Source: Limivicinus sp963617275 (GTDB lineage: Bacteria; Bacillota; Clostridia; Oscillospirales; Oscillospiraceae). Taken from it: a DNA stretch of 6,633 nt. Of this stretch, positions 1 through 5,694 are shown piece after piece (the stretch's first letter is position 1; each line of letters begins with the position of its first letter). Both the position numbers and the translations under genes were made by a program. The notes below the pieces were generated by a model. It saw only the letters and a list, made by a program, of their open reading frames with translations. It was not told where the DNA came from and made no database searches. Where the stretch lies: the NCBI GenBank assembly GCA_963617275.1, contig CAVENX010000050.1, forward strand, positions 1-6,633, written 5' to 3'.

Positions 1-75
1 TGAGGCGGGCCTTGCCCCCTCAAGCTCCCCCGCTGCTCTGTTATCTGACTTTAAATCATAGTTCTTTGACAGTCT
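1..75. repeat. Left copy of palindrome-rich intergenic repeat (partial)
   Basis: This segment aligns without gaps to 6503-6577 in the same orientation, with 67 of 75 positions identical. Mismatches are at 31, 46, 48, 53-56 and 61. Its first 22 bases can fold as a bulged hairpin (TGAGG C GGG against CCC CCTCA). The match stops at base 75, after the shared word TTCTTTGACAGTCT; beyond it each copy carries a different hairpin. The segment is non-coding and probably continues to the left of the window. I do not recognise a named repeat family. Confidence 0.85.
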
Positions 76-104
76 GCGGTACCGCGCACTATGCGCGGTA
101 CCGC
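76..104. repeat. Perfect 12-bp hairpin downstream of putP
   Basis: The arms GCGGTACCGCGC (76-87) and GCGCGGTACCGC (93-104) are exact reverse complements around the 5-base loop ACTAT. It lies 43 bases beyond the putP stop codon, so it could shield or end the putP transcript. Neither side has the U-tract of a canonical intrinsic terminator: reading the minus strand, the hairpin is followed by AGACTGTC. It occupies the place that a different hairpin (6580-6614) takes after the other repeat copy. Confidence 0.8.
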
Positions 105-106
105 AA

Positions 107-134
107 AAGTATATTAGTATAAGTATATTAGTAT
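107..134. repeat. 14-bp AT-rich tandem duplication
   Basis: AAGTATATTAGTAT occurs twice head to tail (107-120 and 121-134) with no mismatch, followed by a decayed partial unit up to the putP stop codon. It sits in the putP 3' untranslated region between the stop codon and the hairpin at 76-104. It looks like a slippage duplication and no function is evident. Confidence 0.8.
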
Positions 135-147
135 ATTTTTAAAAGTA

Positions 148-1674
148 TTATCCGTTGACGCTCTCAAACTCGCTGACGATCTCATCATCGGGCTTGCCCG
201 TGCAGAGCGACACGACGACAATAACGATGGCAGAAATGACGAACGCGGGAAGCAGCTCATAGATAGAGAACAAACCGCCAAGGGGCTTTACAAGGAATTT
301 CCACACAAACACCATTGCAGCGCCCGTGATCATGCCCGCGATAGCGCCCCACTTGTTGCAGCGCTTCCAGAACAGGCTCATAAGCATTACGGGTCCGAAG
401 GTCGCGCCGAAGCCGGCCCACGCAAAGGAAACGACGCGGAAGATAGAGCTGTTGGGGTCGGAAGCAAAGTAAACGCCGAACAAAGCGACTATGACGACTG
501 TGATGCGGGCAATCAGCATGGACTTCTTGTCGGAAAGCTTTACGCCGAACACATTGTTGATGAGGTTATGCGTAACGCCGGAGGCCGCGCCTAAAAGCTG
601 CGCATCCGCAGTGGACATGGTTGCTGCAAGGATACCGGCAATAATGATACCGGCAACGATTGCGGGTAAGACGCCAGCCTGCGCAATAGCGGCGGAAACG
701 TTGACTATCATATTTTCGGCGACGGATTCGCTTTCGGGCATCGCTATAACGCCGGCTTTTGCCATGCTGTAAGCTATAATACCGATTACAACGGCGACTG
801 ACAGGGAGATAACGACCCAGACAGAGCCGACGCGGCGGGAAACGGTGAGCTTTTCTTCGCTTTCAACAGCCATGAAGTGTATGAGAACGTGAGGCATACC
901 GAAATAGCCCAGCCCCCATGCAAGCGTTGACGCGATAGAAAGCCATGAGTAGCTTCCGGCCTCTGCTGCAAAAATATTGGTAGAAGCGGTAAAGCTAAGA
1001 TAGCCGGGTACAGCCTTTGCATTTTCGACCACAACATCCCAGCCGCCGGCTGAGTTGATGCCGAACACAAGAACTATTATAAGAGCTATCGTCATTACAA
1101 TAGACTGAATAAGGCTGGTGACTGACGCCGCCATGAACCCGCCCGTTGCGCAGTATGCAACGATGACGGCGGCGGAAATGATCATGGAGGTCATGTAGTC
1201 AAAGCCGAAAAGGCTGTTGAAGAGCTTGCCGCAGGCGGAAAAACCGGAAGCGGTATAGGGCACAAAGAAAATAATGATCGTCAGTGCACCGATAGTTTCG
1301 ATGAGCTTTGTATTGTCGCGGAAGCGCTTCGCAAGAAAATCAGGCACGGTGATCGCATGAGTGGCCGCAGAGTAACGGCGCAGTCTCTTCGCAACGATGA
1401 GCCAGTTGAGATATGTACCGAGTGAAAGACCTATCGCGGTCCAGCTCGCCTCAGCAACGCCGCAGAAGAACGCAAGACCGGGAACGCCCATGAGCAGATA
1501 CGCGCTCATATCGGACGCTTCGGTGCTCATCGCGGTGACAATGGGGCCGAGCTTCCTGCCGCCGAGATAGAAATCCTCGGAGGTGTTGTTGTTTGAGTAG
1601 CGGAAGCCGATCAGAAGCATACCGATAAGGTACACAACGACGGCTATAAGGATGTAAATTGATGTTGCTGCCAT
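148..1674 (-). CDS. putP: Sodium/proline symporter PutP
   Basis: This is a 508-residue inner-membrane symporter of the sodium:solute symporter (SSS) family that imports L-proline with Na+. It is clearly the PutP subgroup. The stretch SEDFYLGGRKLGP (32-44) precedes TM2, which carries ASDMS (53-57), matching Ala53, Asp55, Met56 and Ser57 of Escherichia coli PutP at the same numbering. GWGLGYFG-type sequence (253-259, here WGLGYFG) and MSTADAQLL (353-361) follow; Ser354 and Thr355 correspond to the second pair of Na+ ligands in E. coli PutP. WAGFGATFGPV lies further on. Hydrophobic segments fit the usual 13 transmembrane helices, and the length is normal. The ATG start is supported by GAGGGG 10 bases upstream (complement of 1685-1690). 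It is transcribed divergently from the LysR-type gene and has its own promoter. Assignment to the PutP family is certain; strict proline specificity is inferred from similarity. Confidence 0.95.
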   Translation of the reverse strand: MAATSIYILIAVVVYLIGMLLIGFRYSNNNTSEDFYLGGRKLGPIVTAMSTEASDMSAYLLMGVPGLAFFCGVAEASWTAIGLSLGTYLNWLIVAKRLRRYSAATHAITVPDFLAKRFRDNTKLIETIGALTIIIFFVPYTASGFSACGKLFNSLFGFDYMTSMIISAAVIVAYCATGGFMAASVTSLIQSIVMTIALIIVLVFGINSAGGWDVVVENAKAVPGYLSFTASTNIFAAEAGSYSWLSIASTLAWGLGYFGMPHVLIHFMAVESEEKLTVSRRVGSVWVVISLSVAVVIGIIAYSMAKAGVIAMPESESVAENMIVNVSAAIAQAGVLPAIVAGIIIAGILAATMSTADAQLLGAASGVTHNLINNVFGVKLSDKKSMLIARITVVIVALFGVYFASDPNSSIFRVVSFAWAGFGATFGPVMLMSLFWKRCNKWGAIAGMITGAAMVFVWKFLVKPLGGLFSIYELLPAFVISAIVIVVVSLCTGKPDDEIVSEFESVNG

Positions 1675-1684
1675 AATGATCTAT

Positions 1685-1690
1685 CCCCTC
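1685..1690 (-). promoter_or_regulatory. Ribosome binding site of putP
   Basis: On the minus strand this reads GAGGGG within AGAGGGGATAG, 10 bases before the putP ATG at 1674. It is a good purine-rich Shine-Dalgarno match and supports that start. Confidence 0.7.
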
Positions 1691-1708
1691 TTCTAAAAAC
1701 TGTGTGTG

Positions 1709-1736
1709 ATTATACCCGAAAAAAAAATTACCGCAA
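1709..1736 (-). promoter_or_regulatory. Predicted putP promoter
   Basis: On the minus strand TTGCGG (1736-1731) is followed, after 16 bases, by a perfect TATAAT (1714-1709). Transcription would start near 1702, giving a leader of about 28 nt before the putP ATG. The -10 box is consensus and the -35 shares TTG. The perfect dyad at 1748-1771 starts 12 bases upstream of the -35, a usual place for an activator. Confidence 0.65.
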
Positions 1737-1747
1737 GAGCTGATCGG

Positions 1748-1771
1748 CAGTTTTTTTCTTGAAAAAAACTG
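1748..1771. promoter_or_regulatory. Perfect inverted repeat in the putP/lysR-type intergenic region
   Basis: CAGTTTTTTTC (1748-1758) and GAAAAAAACTG (1761-1771) are exact reverse complements separated by TT. The right arm overlaps the -35 of the LysR-type gene (1759-1764), and the left arm is 12 bases upstream of the putP -35. LysR-family proteins bind interrupted dyads with a T-N11-A core between divergent promoters, so this is the best operator candidate. The T and A runs make a T-N11-A match trivial, so the motif itself adds little. It could instead act as a short hairpin terminator, since TTTTT follows it. Confidence 0.45.
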
Positions 1772-1786
1772 TTTTTCGTGTATAAT
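1759..1786 (+). promoter_or_regulatory. Predicted promoter of the LysR-type gene
   Basis: TTGAAA (1759-1764) and a perfect TATAAT (1781-1786) are separated by 16 bases. Transcription would begin near 1793, leaving a leader of about 56 nt that contains the small inverted repeats at 1806-1834. The -35 box is built into the dyad at 1748-1771, so a protein bound there would be expected to repress or tune this promoter. Confidence 0.7.
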
Positions 1787-1805
1787 ATAACCGTCCCTAA
1801 TTTAT

Positions 1806-1834
1806 TTCATGTATATATGAATTATTTTCATGAA
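1806..1834. promoter_or_regulatory. Two small dyads in the LysR-type leader
   Basis: TTCAT-N6-ATGAA (1806-1821) is followed by the palindrome TTCATGAA (1827-1834), whose end runs into the ribosome binding site. The repeated word TTCAT/ATGAA lies between the predicted transcription start and the start codon. It may be an autoregulatory operator, but such short AT-rich dyads also arise by chance. Confidence 0.3.
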
Positions 1835-1848
1835 GAGGTGCATACGTT

Positions 1849-2730
1849 ATGAACATAGCAAAGTACCGTGCGCTTGTCACTGCCGTCGAGGAAGGCAGTC
1901 TTACCGTAGCGGCGGAGAGGCTGGGCTGCACACAGTCCGCCGTAAGCCACAGCATAGCGGGGCTGGAGGATGAGCTTGGCTTCGCCCTTATCACGCGCAG
2001 CAGAGCAGGAGTCAGGCTCACGCCAGAGGGCGAACGGCTCATGCCTGCAGTGAGAAACCTTCTGAACAGCGCCGAACAGCTCAATCAGACGGCCTCGTCG
2101 ATAAGAGGACTTGATTCCGGCACGGTGAGAGTCGGGGCTTTTACTTCCGTGGCAGTCCACTGGCTGCCGGCAATACTGAAAAAATTCCAGCATGACTATC
2201 CAAACGTTGAAATAAAGCTTCTCAACGGCGACTATGACGATGTTGACCGCTGGATAAAAGACGGCAGCGTTGACATCGGCTTTATAACCGTGCCGAGTGA
2301 GCTTGAATGTGAGACCGTAGCTCTTATGGAGGACAGGCTTCTTGCGATAATCCCAGAAGACAGCCATTTTGCAAGCTATCCGAAATTCCCGCTTGTCGAG
2401 TGTGAAAGGGAGCCGTTCATAAGCCTGCTGCAAAGCTCCGACCACGACGCAAGGCGGGCACTTGACGCAGCCGGTGTCAAACCGAACGTGCTCTACTATA
2501 CAAAGGACGACTATGCGGTAATCGCAATGGTGGAGCAGGGGCTTGGGATAAGCATAATGCCAGAGCTGCTGCTCAAGGGCCGGCATGACAGGCTTTTAAA
2601 GCTCCCGCTTGTACCCGATTCTCGCAGAACCATCGGCATGGCGATCACTGCCTCCGAAAAGGCCGGTCCAGCGACGAGAAAATTTGCGGACTACGTGATC
2701 GGATATGTAAAGGACGAAGCATCGCATTAA
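1849..2730 (+). CDS. LysR-family transcriptional regulator
   Basis: A 293-residue DNA-binding regulator of usual LysR length. The N-terminal winged helix-turn-helix spans about residues 3-62: SLTVAAERLGCTQSAVSHSI (17-36) contains the two helices, followed by LEDELGFALITRSRAGVRLT and PEGERL (59-64), the family's wing and linker signature. From about residue 90 (GTVRVGAF) to 290 it matches the two-lobed periplasmic-binding-protein-like effector domain, including VEQGLGISIMPELLL near the end. The ATG is preceded by GAGGTG with an 8-base spacer. It is divergent from putP with 174 bp between them, which is the classic arrangement for a LysR regulator and its target, so control of putP and of itself is the leading inference. 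The effector cannot be read from the sequence. It ends at a strong hairpin shared with ridA. Confidence 0.93.
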   Translation: MNIAKYRALVTAVEEGSLTVAAERLGCTQSAVSHSIAGLEDELGFALITRSRAGVRLTPEGERLMPAVRNLLNSAEQLNQTASSIRGLDSGTVRVGAFTSVAVHWLPAILKKFQHDYPNVEIKLLNGDYDDVDRWIKDGSVDIGFITVPSELECETVALMEDRLLAIIPEDSHFASYPKFPLVECEREPFISLLQSSDHDARRALDAAGVKPNVLYYTKDDYAVIAMVEQGLGISIMPELLLKGRHDRLLKLPLVPDSRRTIGMAITASEKAGPATRKFADYVIGYVKDEASH

Positions 2731-2740
2731 ATTACAGCGT

Positions 2741-2778
2741 CAAAAATCCCGCCGGACATAAAACCGGCGGGATTTTTG
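2741..2778. terminator. Bidirectional intrinsic terminator between the LysR-type gene and ridA
   Basis: CAAAAATCCCGCCGG (2741-2755) and its exact reverse complement CCGGCGGGATTTTTG (2764-2778) flank an 8-base loop. The GC-rich core sits inside A/T runs, so in both directions the RNA ends in a U-run (ATTTTTG then GGCTTTT on the plus strand, ATTTTTG on the minus strand). It lies between two convergent genes, 10 bases after the LysR-type stop and 17 bases from the ridA stop, and can serve both. Confidence 0.92.
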
Positions 2779-2795
2779 GGCTTTTACGTATTTTA

Positions 2796-3176
2796 TTATC
2801 CGAGATACGCTGTAGCCGCTATTTCGAGAGCGACGTTCTTAGGAAGCTCCGCAACCTGCACACAGTAGCGTGCGGGCTTGTGATCACCGAAAAATTCCGC
2901 GTAGACCTTGTTGATAAGTGCAAAGTTTGCAAGATCCTTTACAAAGATCTCCACCTTTGCAATGTTTTCAAGCTTGCCTCCGCCTGCTTCAACAATAGCA
3001 AGAACATTGTCCAGCACAAGCTTTGTCGCCTTTTCGACATCGGTTTCTACCTCGCCGGTACCGGGGTAGAACGGGCACTGGCCGGAGGTGAAAATAAAAT
3101 CACCGCATTTTGTACCGTGGGAATAGGGGCCGATCGCATCTGGAGCTTTTGGCGTAGAGAGAATTTCAAGAGACAT
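2796..3176 (-). CDS. ridA: RidA family reactive enamine/imine deaminase
   Basis: A 126-residue cytosolic protein of the RidA (YjgF/YER057c/UK114) family, which forms trimers and hydrolyses enamine/imine intermediates such as 2-aminoacrylate released by PLP enzymes, protecting other enzymes from damage. Full length for the family. Motifs in order: APDAIGPYSHG (11-21, active-site Tyr18), FTSGQ (29-33, Ser31), GEVETDVEKAT, LDNV, VFVKDL-like IFVKDL (77-82), PARYCVQVAELPKNV (101-115) with the key Arg103 and Cys105, and LEIAATA (117-123) with Glu118. Arg103 matches Arg105 of the E. coli protein, so deaminase activity of the RidA subgroup is expected. The ATG has AAAGGA 9 bases upstream. It lies 63 bp downstream of the FtsW/RodA-family gene on the same strand, so it may be read through from it or use the weak promoter at 3212. 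Confidence 0.95.
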   Translation of the reverse strand: MSLEILSTPKAPDAIGPYSHGTKCGDFIFTSGQCPFYPGTGEVETDVEKATKLVLDNVLAIVEAGGGKLENIAKVEIFVKDLANFALINKVYAEFFGDHKPARYCVQVAELPKNVALEIAATAYLG

Positions 3177-3211
3177 GGTTTTTTATCCTTTCTAATTTTT
3201 TGAAATACAGA

Positions 3212-3217
3212 ATTATA
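3212..3217 (-). promoter_or_regulatory. Possible -10 box for ridA
   Basis: The minus strand reads TATAAT at 3217-3212, 36 bases before the ridA ATG. No convincing -35 lies 15-18 bases upstream (AAACAG at the 17-base position) and there is no TGn extension. It could be a regulated or weak promoter, or simply an AT-rich gap between two cotranscribed genes. Confidence 0.35.
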
Positions 3218-3239
3218 TTGATAAGCCGGGATGACTGTT

Positions 3240-4412
3240 TCAGAAAAGCAGCGAACCGTGCTGCGGTTTAGGCTTGAATTTGATGCCCGAAACGAGTCCC
3301 ATCGCACCGAACATCGTGACCATGGATGAGCCTCCGTAGCTGAAAAACGGAAGCGTAATGCCTATAACGGGTGTTATGCCGACGCACATGCCTATATTGA
3401 TAAACGTCTGGAAGGCAACAGCCGCCGCGACGCCGATGCATATAAGCATATCATAAGTACGCGTTGCCTTCAAGCCCGCTCTGACGCAGTGGATAATGAT
3501 TACAGACAAGAGCACGATAATAATAAGGCAGCCTATCATGCCGAATTCCTCTCCTGCCGCAGAGAAGATAAAGTCTGTATGCTTGCCTGTGAAAACGCTG
3601 TATCTGTGTCCGGACTCAACGCCCGTAAGCCGTCCCGAGGCAAGAGTAAGCTTGCTCTGCGTCGTCTGCCACGTGATGCCCCAGCCGTCGGGGTCAATGG
3701 TAGGGTCATAGGGCGCTACAAGACGCTGCTTCTGATAGTCCTTCAGAAAATACGTCCACAGCAGAGGGATCGCCGCCGCGACAGCCGCGCCGCCTGCGGC
3801 AAACCAATACAGCTTTACGCCGAGCACAAAGAACATGACAAGGAATATAGCCAGCAGTATAAGCGCGCTTCCAAGGTCGGATGAGACGACGACGATAAGT
3901 CCGAAGACAACGACAAAATGCGCCGCCATCTGCACAACAGAGAGGAAGGAATTTATATCCTTGTATTCCTTTATATATGTCATCTGTTTTGCCGAGACAA
4001 TTATATAAATGACTTTTATGATCTCCGAAGGCTGTATTCCTATACCGGCAAATCTTATCCAGCTCTTATTACCGGTGCCGTCGTCCTGACCGAGCAACAC
4101 AAGTGCCACAAGCAGCAACAGATTTATGGCGCACAGCGCCTTCCACTGCTGTCCGAGAAGATCGGAATCAAGTATCGTCAGGATAACAAACATGCCAATC
4201 CCGAGGAACATAGAAAACGTCTGCACGATAACATACTTAGTCGGGTTGGAAAGAGCGCCGCCCTCCGTCATACCCGTGACGGCGCGCTGTACGATGACTA
4301 TTCCGTAGCACGAGCAGATTATACACATCACAAGCAGGAAAATATCTGCCCGCTGAAAAAAGATTTTTATATATTTTTTGATGTTTTTTATCTTTACCAC
4401 GCCTTTCGGCAA
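3240..4412 (-). CDS. FtsW/RodA/SpoVE-family peptidoglycan glycosyltransferase
   Basis: A 390-residue polytopic membrane protein of the SEDS family, which polymerises lipid II into glycan strands with a partner class B penicillin-binding protein. About ten hydrophobic segments are visible. Family motifs in order: GNKSWIRFAGIGIQPSEIIKV (114-134), SSDLGSALIL (177-186), KQRLVAPYDPTIDPDGWG (228-245) with Asp236 at the place of the catalytic aspartate before TM8, QSKLTLASGRLTG (252-264), HTDFIFSAAGEEFGMIG (278-294) and TPVIGITLPFFSYGGSSM (347-364). It resembles RodA more than FtsW in length and in the GEEFG region, but the RodA, FtsW and SpoVE branches cannot be separated safely by eye, so no symbol is given. 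No partner PBP gene is adjacent. The start is uncertain: the frame opens with TTG at 4412 without a ribosome site; GTG at 4400 would give 386 residues. The promoter lies at 4456-4484. Confidence 0.9.
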   Translation of the reverse strand: MPKGVVKIKNIKKYIKIFFQRADIFLLVMCIICSCYGIVIVQRAVTGMTEGGALSNPTKYVIVQTFSMFLGIGMFVILTILDSDLLGQQWKALCAINLLLLVALVLLGQDDGTGNKSWIRFAGIGIQPSEIIKVIYIIVSAKQMTYIKEYKDINSFLSVVQMAAHFVVVFGLIVVVSSDLGSALILLAIFLVMFFVLGVKLYWFAAGGAAVAAAIPLLWTYFLKDYQKQRLVAPYDPTIDPDGWGITWQTTQSKLTLASGRLTGVESGHRYSVFTGKHTDFIFSAAGEEFGMIGCLIIIVLLSVIIIHCVRAGLKATRTYDMLICIGVAAAVAFQTFINIGMCVGITPVIGITLPFFSYGGSSMVTMFGAMGLVSGIKFKPKPQHGSLLF

Positions 4413-4455
4413 ACATTTTGCGCATTTTACAAAAATACATTTTTTCGTGAATTGT

Positions 4456-4484
4456 ATTTTAGCACATTATTTACCTTTACGCAA
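4456..4484 (-). promoter_or_regulatory. Predicted promoter of the FtsW/RodA-family gene
   Basis: On the minus strand TTGCGT (4484-4479) and TAAAAT (4461-4456) are exactly 17 bases apart, with TGC directly before the -10 (an extended -10). Transcription would start near 4449, leaving a leader of about 37 nt to TTG 4412 or 49 nt to GTG 4400. Its -35 overlaps that of the opposing tsaE promoter. Confidence 0.65.
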
Positions 4485-4504
4485 CGGAAATGATGGTGTA
4501 TAAT
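4476..4504 (+). promoter_or_regulatory. Predicted promoter of the tsaE-tsaB(-upp) unit
   Basis: TTTACG (4476-4481) and a perfect TATAAT (4499-4504) are separated by 17 bases. Transcription would start near 4511, about 31 nt before the preferred tsaE start at 4542. Bases 4479-4481 belong to both this -35 and that of the opposite promoter, so the two probably cannot be occupied together. Confidence 0.65.
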
Positions 4505-4531
4505 ATTACGAATTTGAAAAGAAATAGCAAT

Positions 4532-4535
4532 GGAG
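4532..4535 (+). promoter_or_regulatory. Ribosome binding site that decides the tsaE start
   Basis: GGAG lies 6 bases before the ATG at 4542. The in-frame ATG at 4530, four codons earlier, overlaps this site and has no comparable purine box ahead of it. This favours 4542. Confidence 0.55.
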
Positions 4536-4541
4536 CTGGCA

Positions 4542-4967
4542 ATGGCTGAGTATATTTCCAAAAGTGAACATGAGACTGAGCTTATAGGCGAGAACTTTGC
4601 AAAAGCGCTCTCCCCCGGTACCGTTGTTGCCATGTACGGCGATCTCGGAGCCGGCAAAACCGCGTTCGTCCGCGGTATGGCAAGGGGACTCGGAATTGAT
4701 TGCCGCGTTTCCAGCCCTACATTTACGATAGTAAATGAATATCTTGGCGAAAAGGAGCTTATACATTTTGACATGTACCGCCTTTCAGACGCGGATGAGC
4801 TTTTCGACATCGGCTGGGAGGATTATCTGAACCGCGGCGCGATCTGCGCCGTCGAATGGAGTGAGAACGTCGAGGACGCTTTCTTCGGTGATGAGATCGT
4901 CGTGCGCATTGAAAAGCTCGGCGATTGCTCAAGAAAGATAATTATAGAGGAGCGTGGACAATGCTGA
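4542..4967 (+). CDS. tsaE: tRNA t6A biosynthesis ATPase TsaE
   Basis: A 141-residue cytosolic P-loop ATPase (YjeE family) that works with TsaB and TsaD to transfer threonylcarbamoyl from TsaC product to A37 of ANN-decoding tRNAs. Walker A is GDLGAGKT (33-40); SSPTFTIVNEY (57-67) is the family switch region; IHFDMYRL (74-81, Asp77) is the Walker B-like strand; DELFDIGWEDYL (85-96) and VEWSE (104-108) complete the signature. Length is typical. ATG 4542 is chosen because GGAG lies 6 bases before it and MAEYISKSE resembles usual N-termini; ATG 4530 would add four residues. Its last seven bases overlap the tsaB start, implying translational coupling. Confidence 0.94.
   Translation: MAEYISKSEHETELIGENFAKALSPGTVVAMYGDLGAGKTAFVRGMARGLGIDCRVSSPTFTIVNEYLGEKELIHFDMYRLSDADELFDIGWEDYLNRGAICAVEWSENVEDAFFGDEIVVRIEKLGDCSRKIIIEERGQC
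4947..4952 (+). promoter_or_regulatory. Ribosome binding site that decides the tsaB start
   Basis: GAGGAG within the end of tsaE, 8 bases before ATG 4961. It supports that codon rather than the in-frame TTG at 4925, which would add 12 residues not expected for TsaB. Confidence 0.75.
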
Positions 4968-5653
4968 TACTTGCTTTTGAATCGTCCGCAAAGCCTGCTT
5001 CCGTGGCTTTGATGCGTGACGGGCAGCTTCTGTCGCAGTATTTTCAGTGCAGCGCACTTACACACAGCCGTACCCTGCTGCCGTTGGCAGAGGATATGCT
5101 GAAAAACGCAGAGCTGAGCATCGAGGATGTGGATATGTTCGCCGTAGCGCACGGCCCCGGCTCGTTTACCGGGATAAGGATCGGCGTTTCCACGGTCAAG
5201 GGACTTGCATGGGCGTCGAACAAGCCCTGCACCGGCGTTTCTACCCTTGAGGCAATGGCATGGAACGGCGCCGCCGTGGGCGGCTATGTCTGTCCGGTCA
5301 TGGATGCAAGACGCTCTCAGGTATATAATGCCATTTTTGAAATAAAGGACGGCAAGCCCTGCCGTCTCACCAAAGACAGGCCCATTGCGCTGAACGAGCT
5401 TGCCGAGGAGGTAAAAAAACTTGGTGCGCCCGTGCTTCTGGTAGGCGACGGCATCGAAATTACAAAGGCGTATTTCAATGCAAATTCGGTTCCCTGTGTC
5501 GCCGCTGCGGAGAATATAAGGTGGCAGAGCGCATGGGGCGTCGCAATGGCAGCCAAGGACAGAATGCCGCAAAGTGCCGACGAGCTTCTGCCGGTCTATC
5601 TGAGGCTTTCCCAGGCGGAAAGAGAACGTCAGGAGCGCCTGGCAAAGCAATAG
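4961..5653 (+). CDS. tsaB: tRNA t6A biosynthesis scaffold protein TsaB
   Basis: A 230-residue ASKHA-fold protein (YeaZ family), a catalytically inactive relative of TsaD that dimerises with it and is needed for t6A37 formation. The N-terminus MLILAFESSAKPASVAL is the first ASKHA strand pair. LTHSRTLLPLAEDML (33-47) and the highly conserved AHGPGSFTGIRIGVSTVKGL (63-82) are diagnostic of TsaB. MDARRSQVY follows, and PVYLRLSQAE near the C-terminus matches the usual PxYLR ending. Length is normal. It starts inside the last codons of tsaE (7-base overlap). In many Firmicutes rimI and sometimes tsaD come next; here upp follows 41 bp later. Confidence 0.95.
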   Translation: MLILAFESSAKPASVALMRDGQLLSQYFQCSALTHSRTLLPLAEDMLKNAELSIEDVDMFAVAHGPGSFTGIRIGVSTVKGLAWASNKPCTGVSTLEAMAWNGAAVGGYVCPVMDARRSQVYNAIFEIKDGKPCRLTKDRPIALNELAEEVKKLGAPVLLVGDGIEITKAYFNANSVPCVAAAENIRWQSAWGVAMAAKDRMPQSADELLPVYLRLSQAERERQERLAKQ

Positions 5654-5680
5654 TTCCGTTTATTCTTAAGTTTATATAAA

Positions 5681-5684
5681 GGAG
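5681..5684 (+). promoter_or_regulatory. Ribosome binding site of upp
   Basis: GGAG within AAAGGAGA, 10 bases before the upp ATG. It is the strongest Shine-Dalgarno match in the window, in keeping with a well-expressed enzyme. Confidence 0.75.
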
Positions 5685-5694
5685 AAACTTCAAC

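Noticed and set aside
1828..2586. 252-residue open frame on the minus strand within the LysR-type gene
   Set aside because: It is antisense to a gene with full family motifs; its translation is rich in His, Cys and Arg and shows no domain.
3248..3264. Hairpin GCAGC/GCTGC with TTTT at the end of the FtsW/RodA-family gene as a terminator
   Set aside because: The stem is only 5 bp with a 7-base loop and lies inside the coding end; too weak to claim.
3918..4493. 191-residue open frame on the plus strand over the FtsW/RodA-family gene
   Set aside because: It is antisense to the SEDS protein, has no family motif, and would run through the promoter region at 4456-4484.
4823..5650. 275-residue open frame on the minus strand across tsaE and tsaB
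   Set aside because: It lies opposite two well-recognised genes; the composition is that of an antisense shadow and no start signal supports it.
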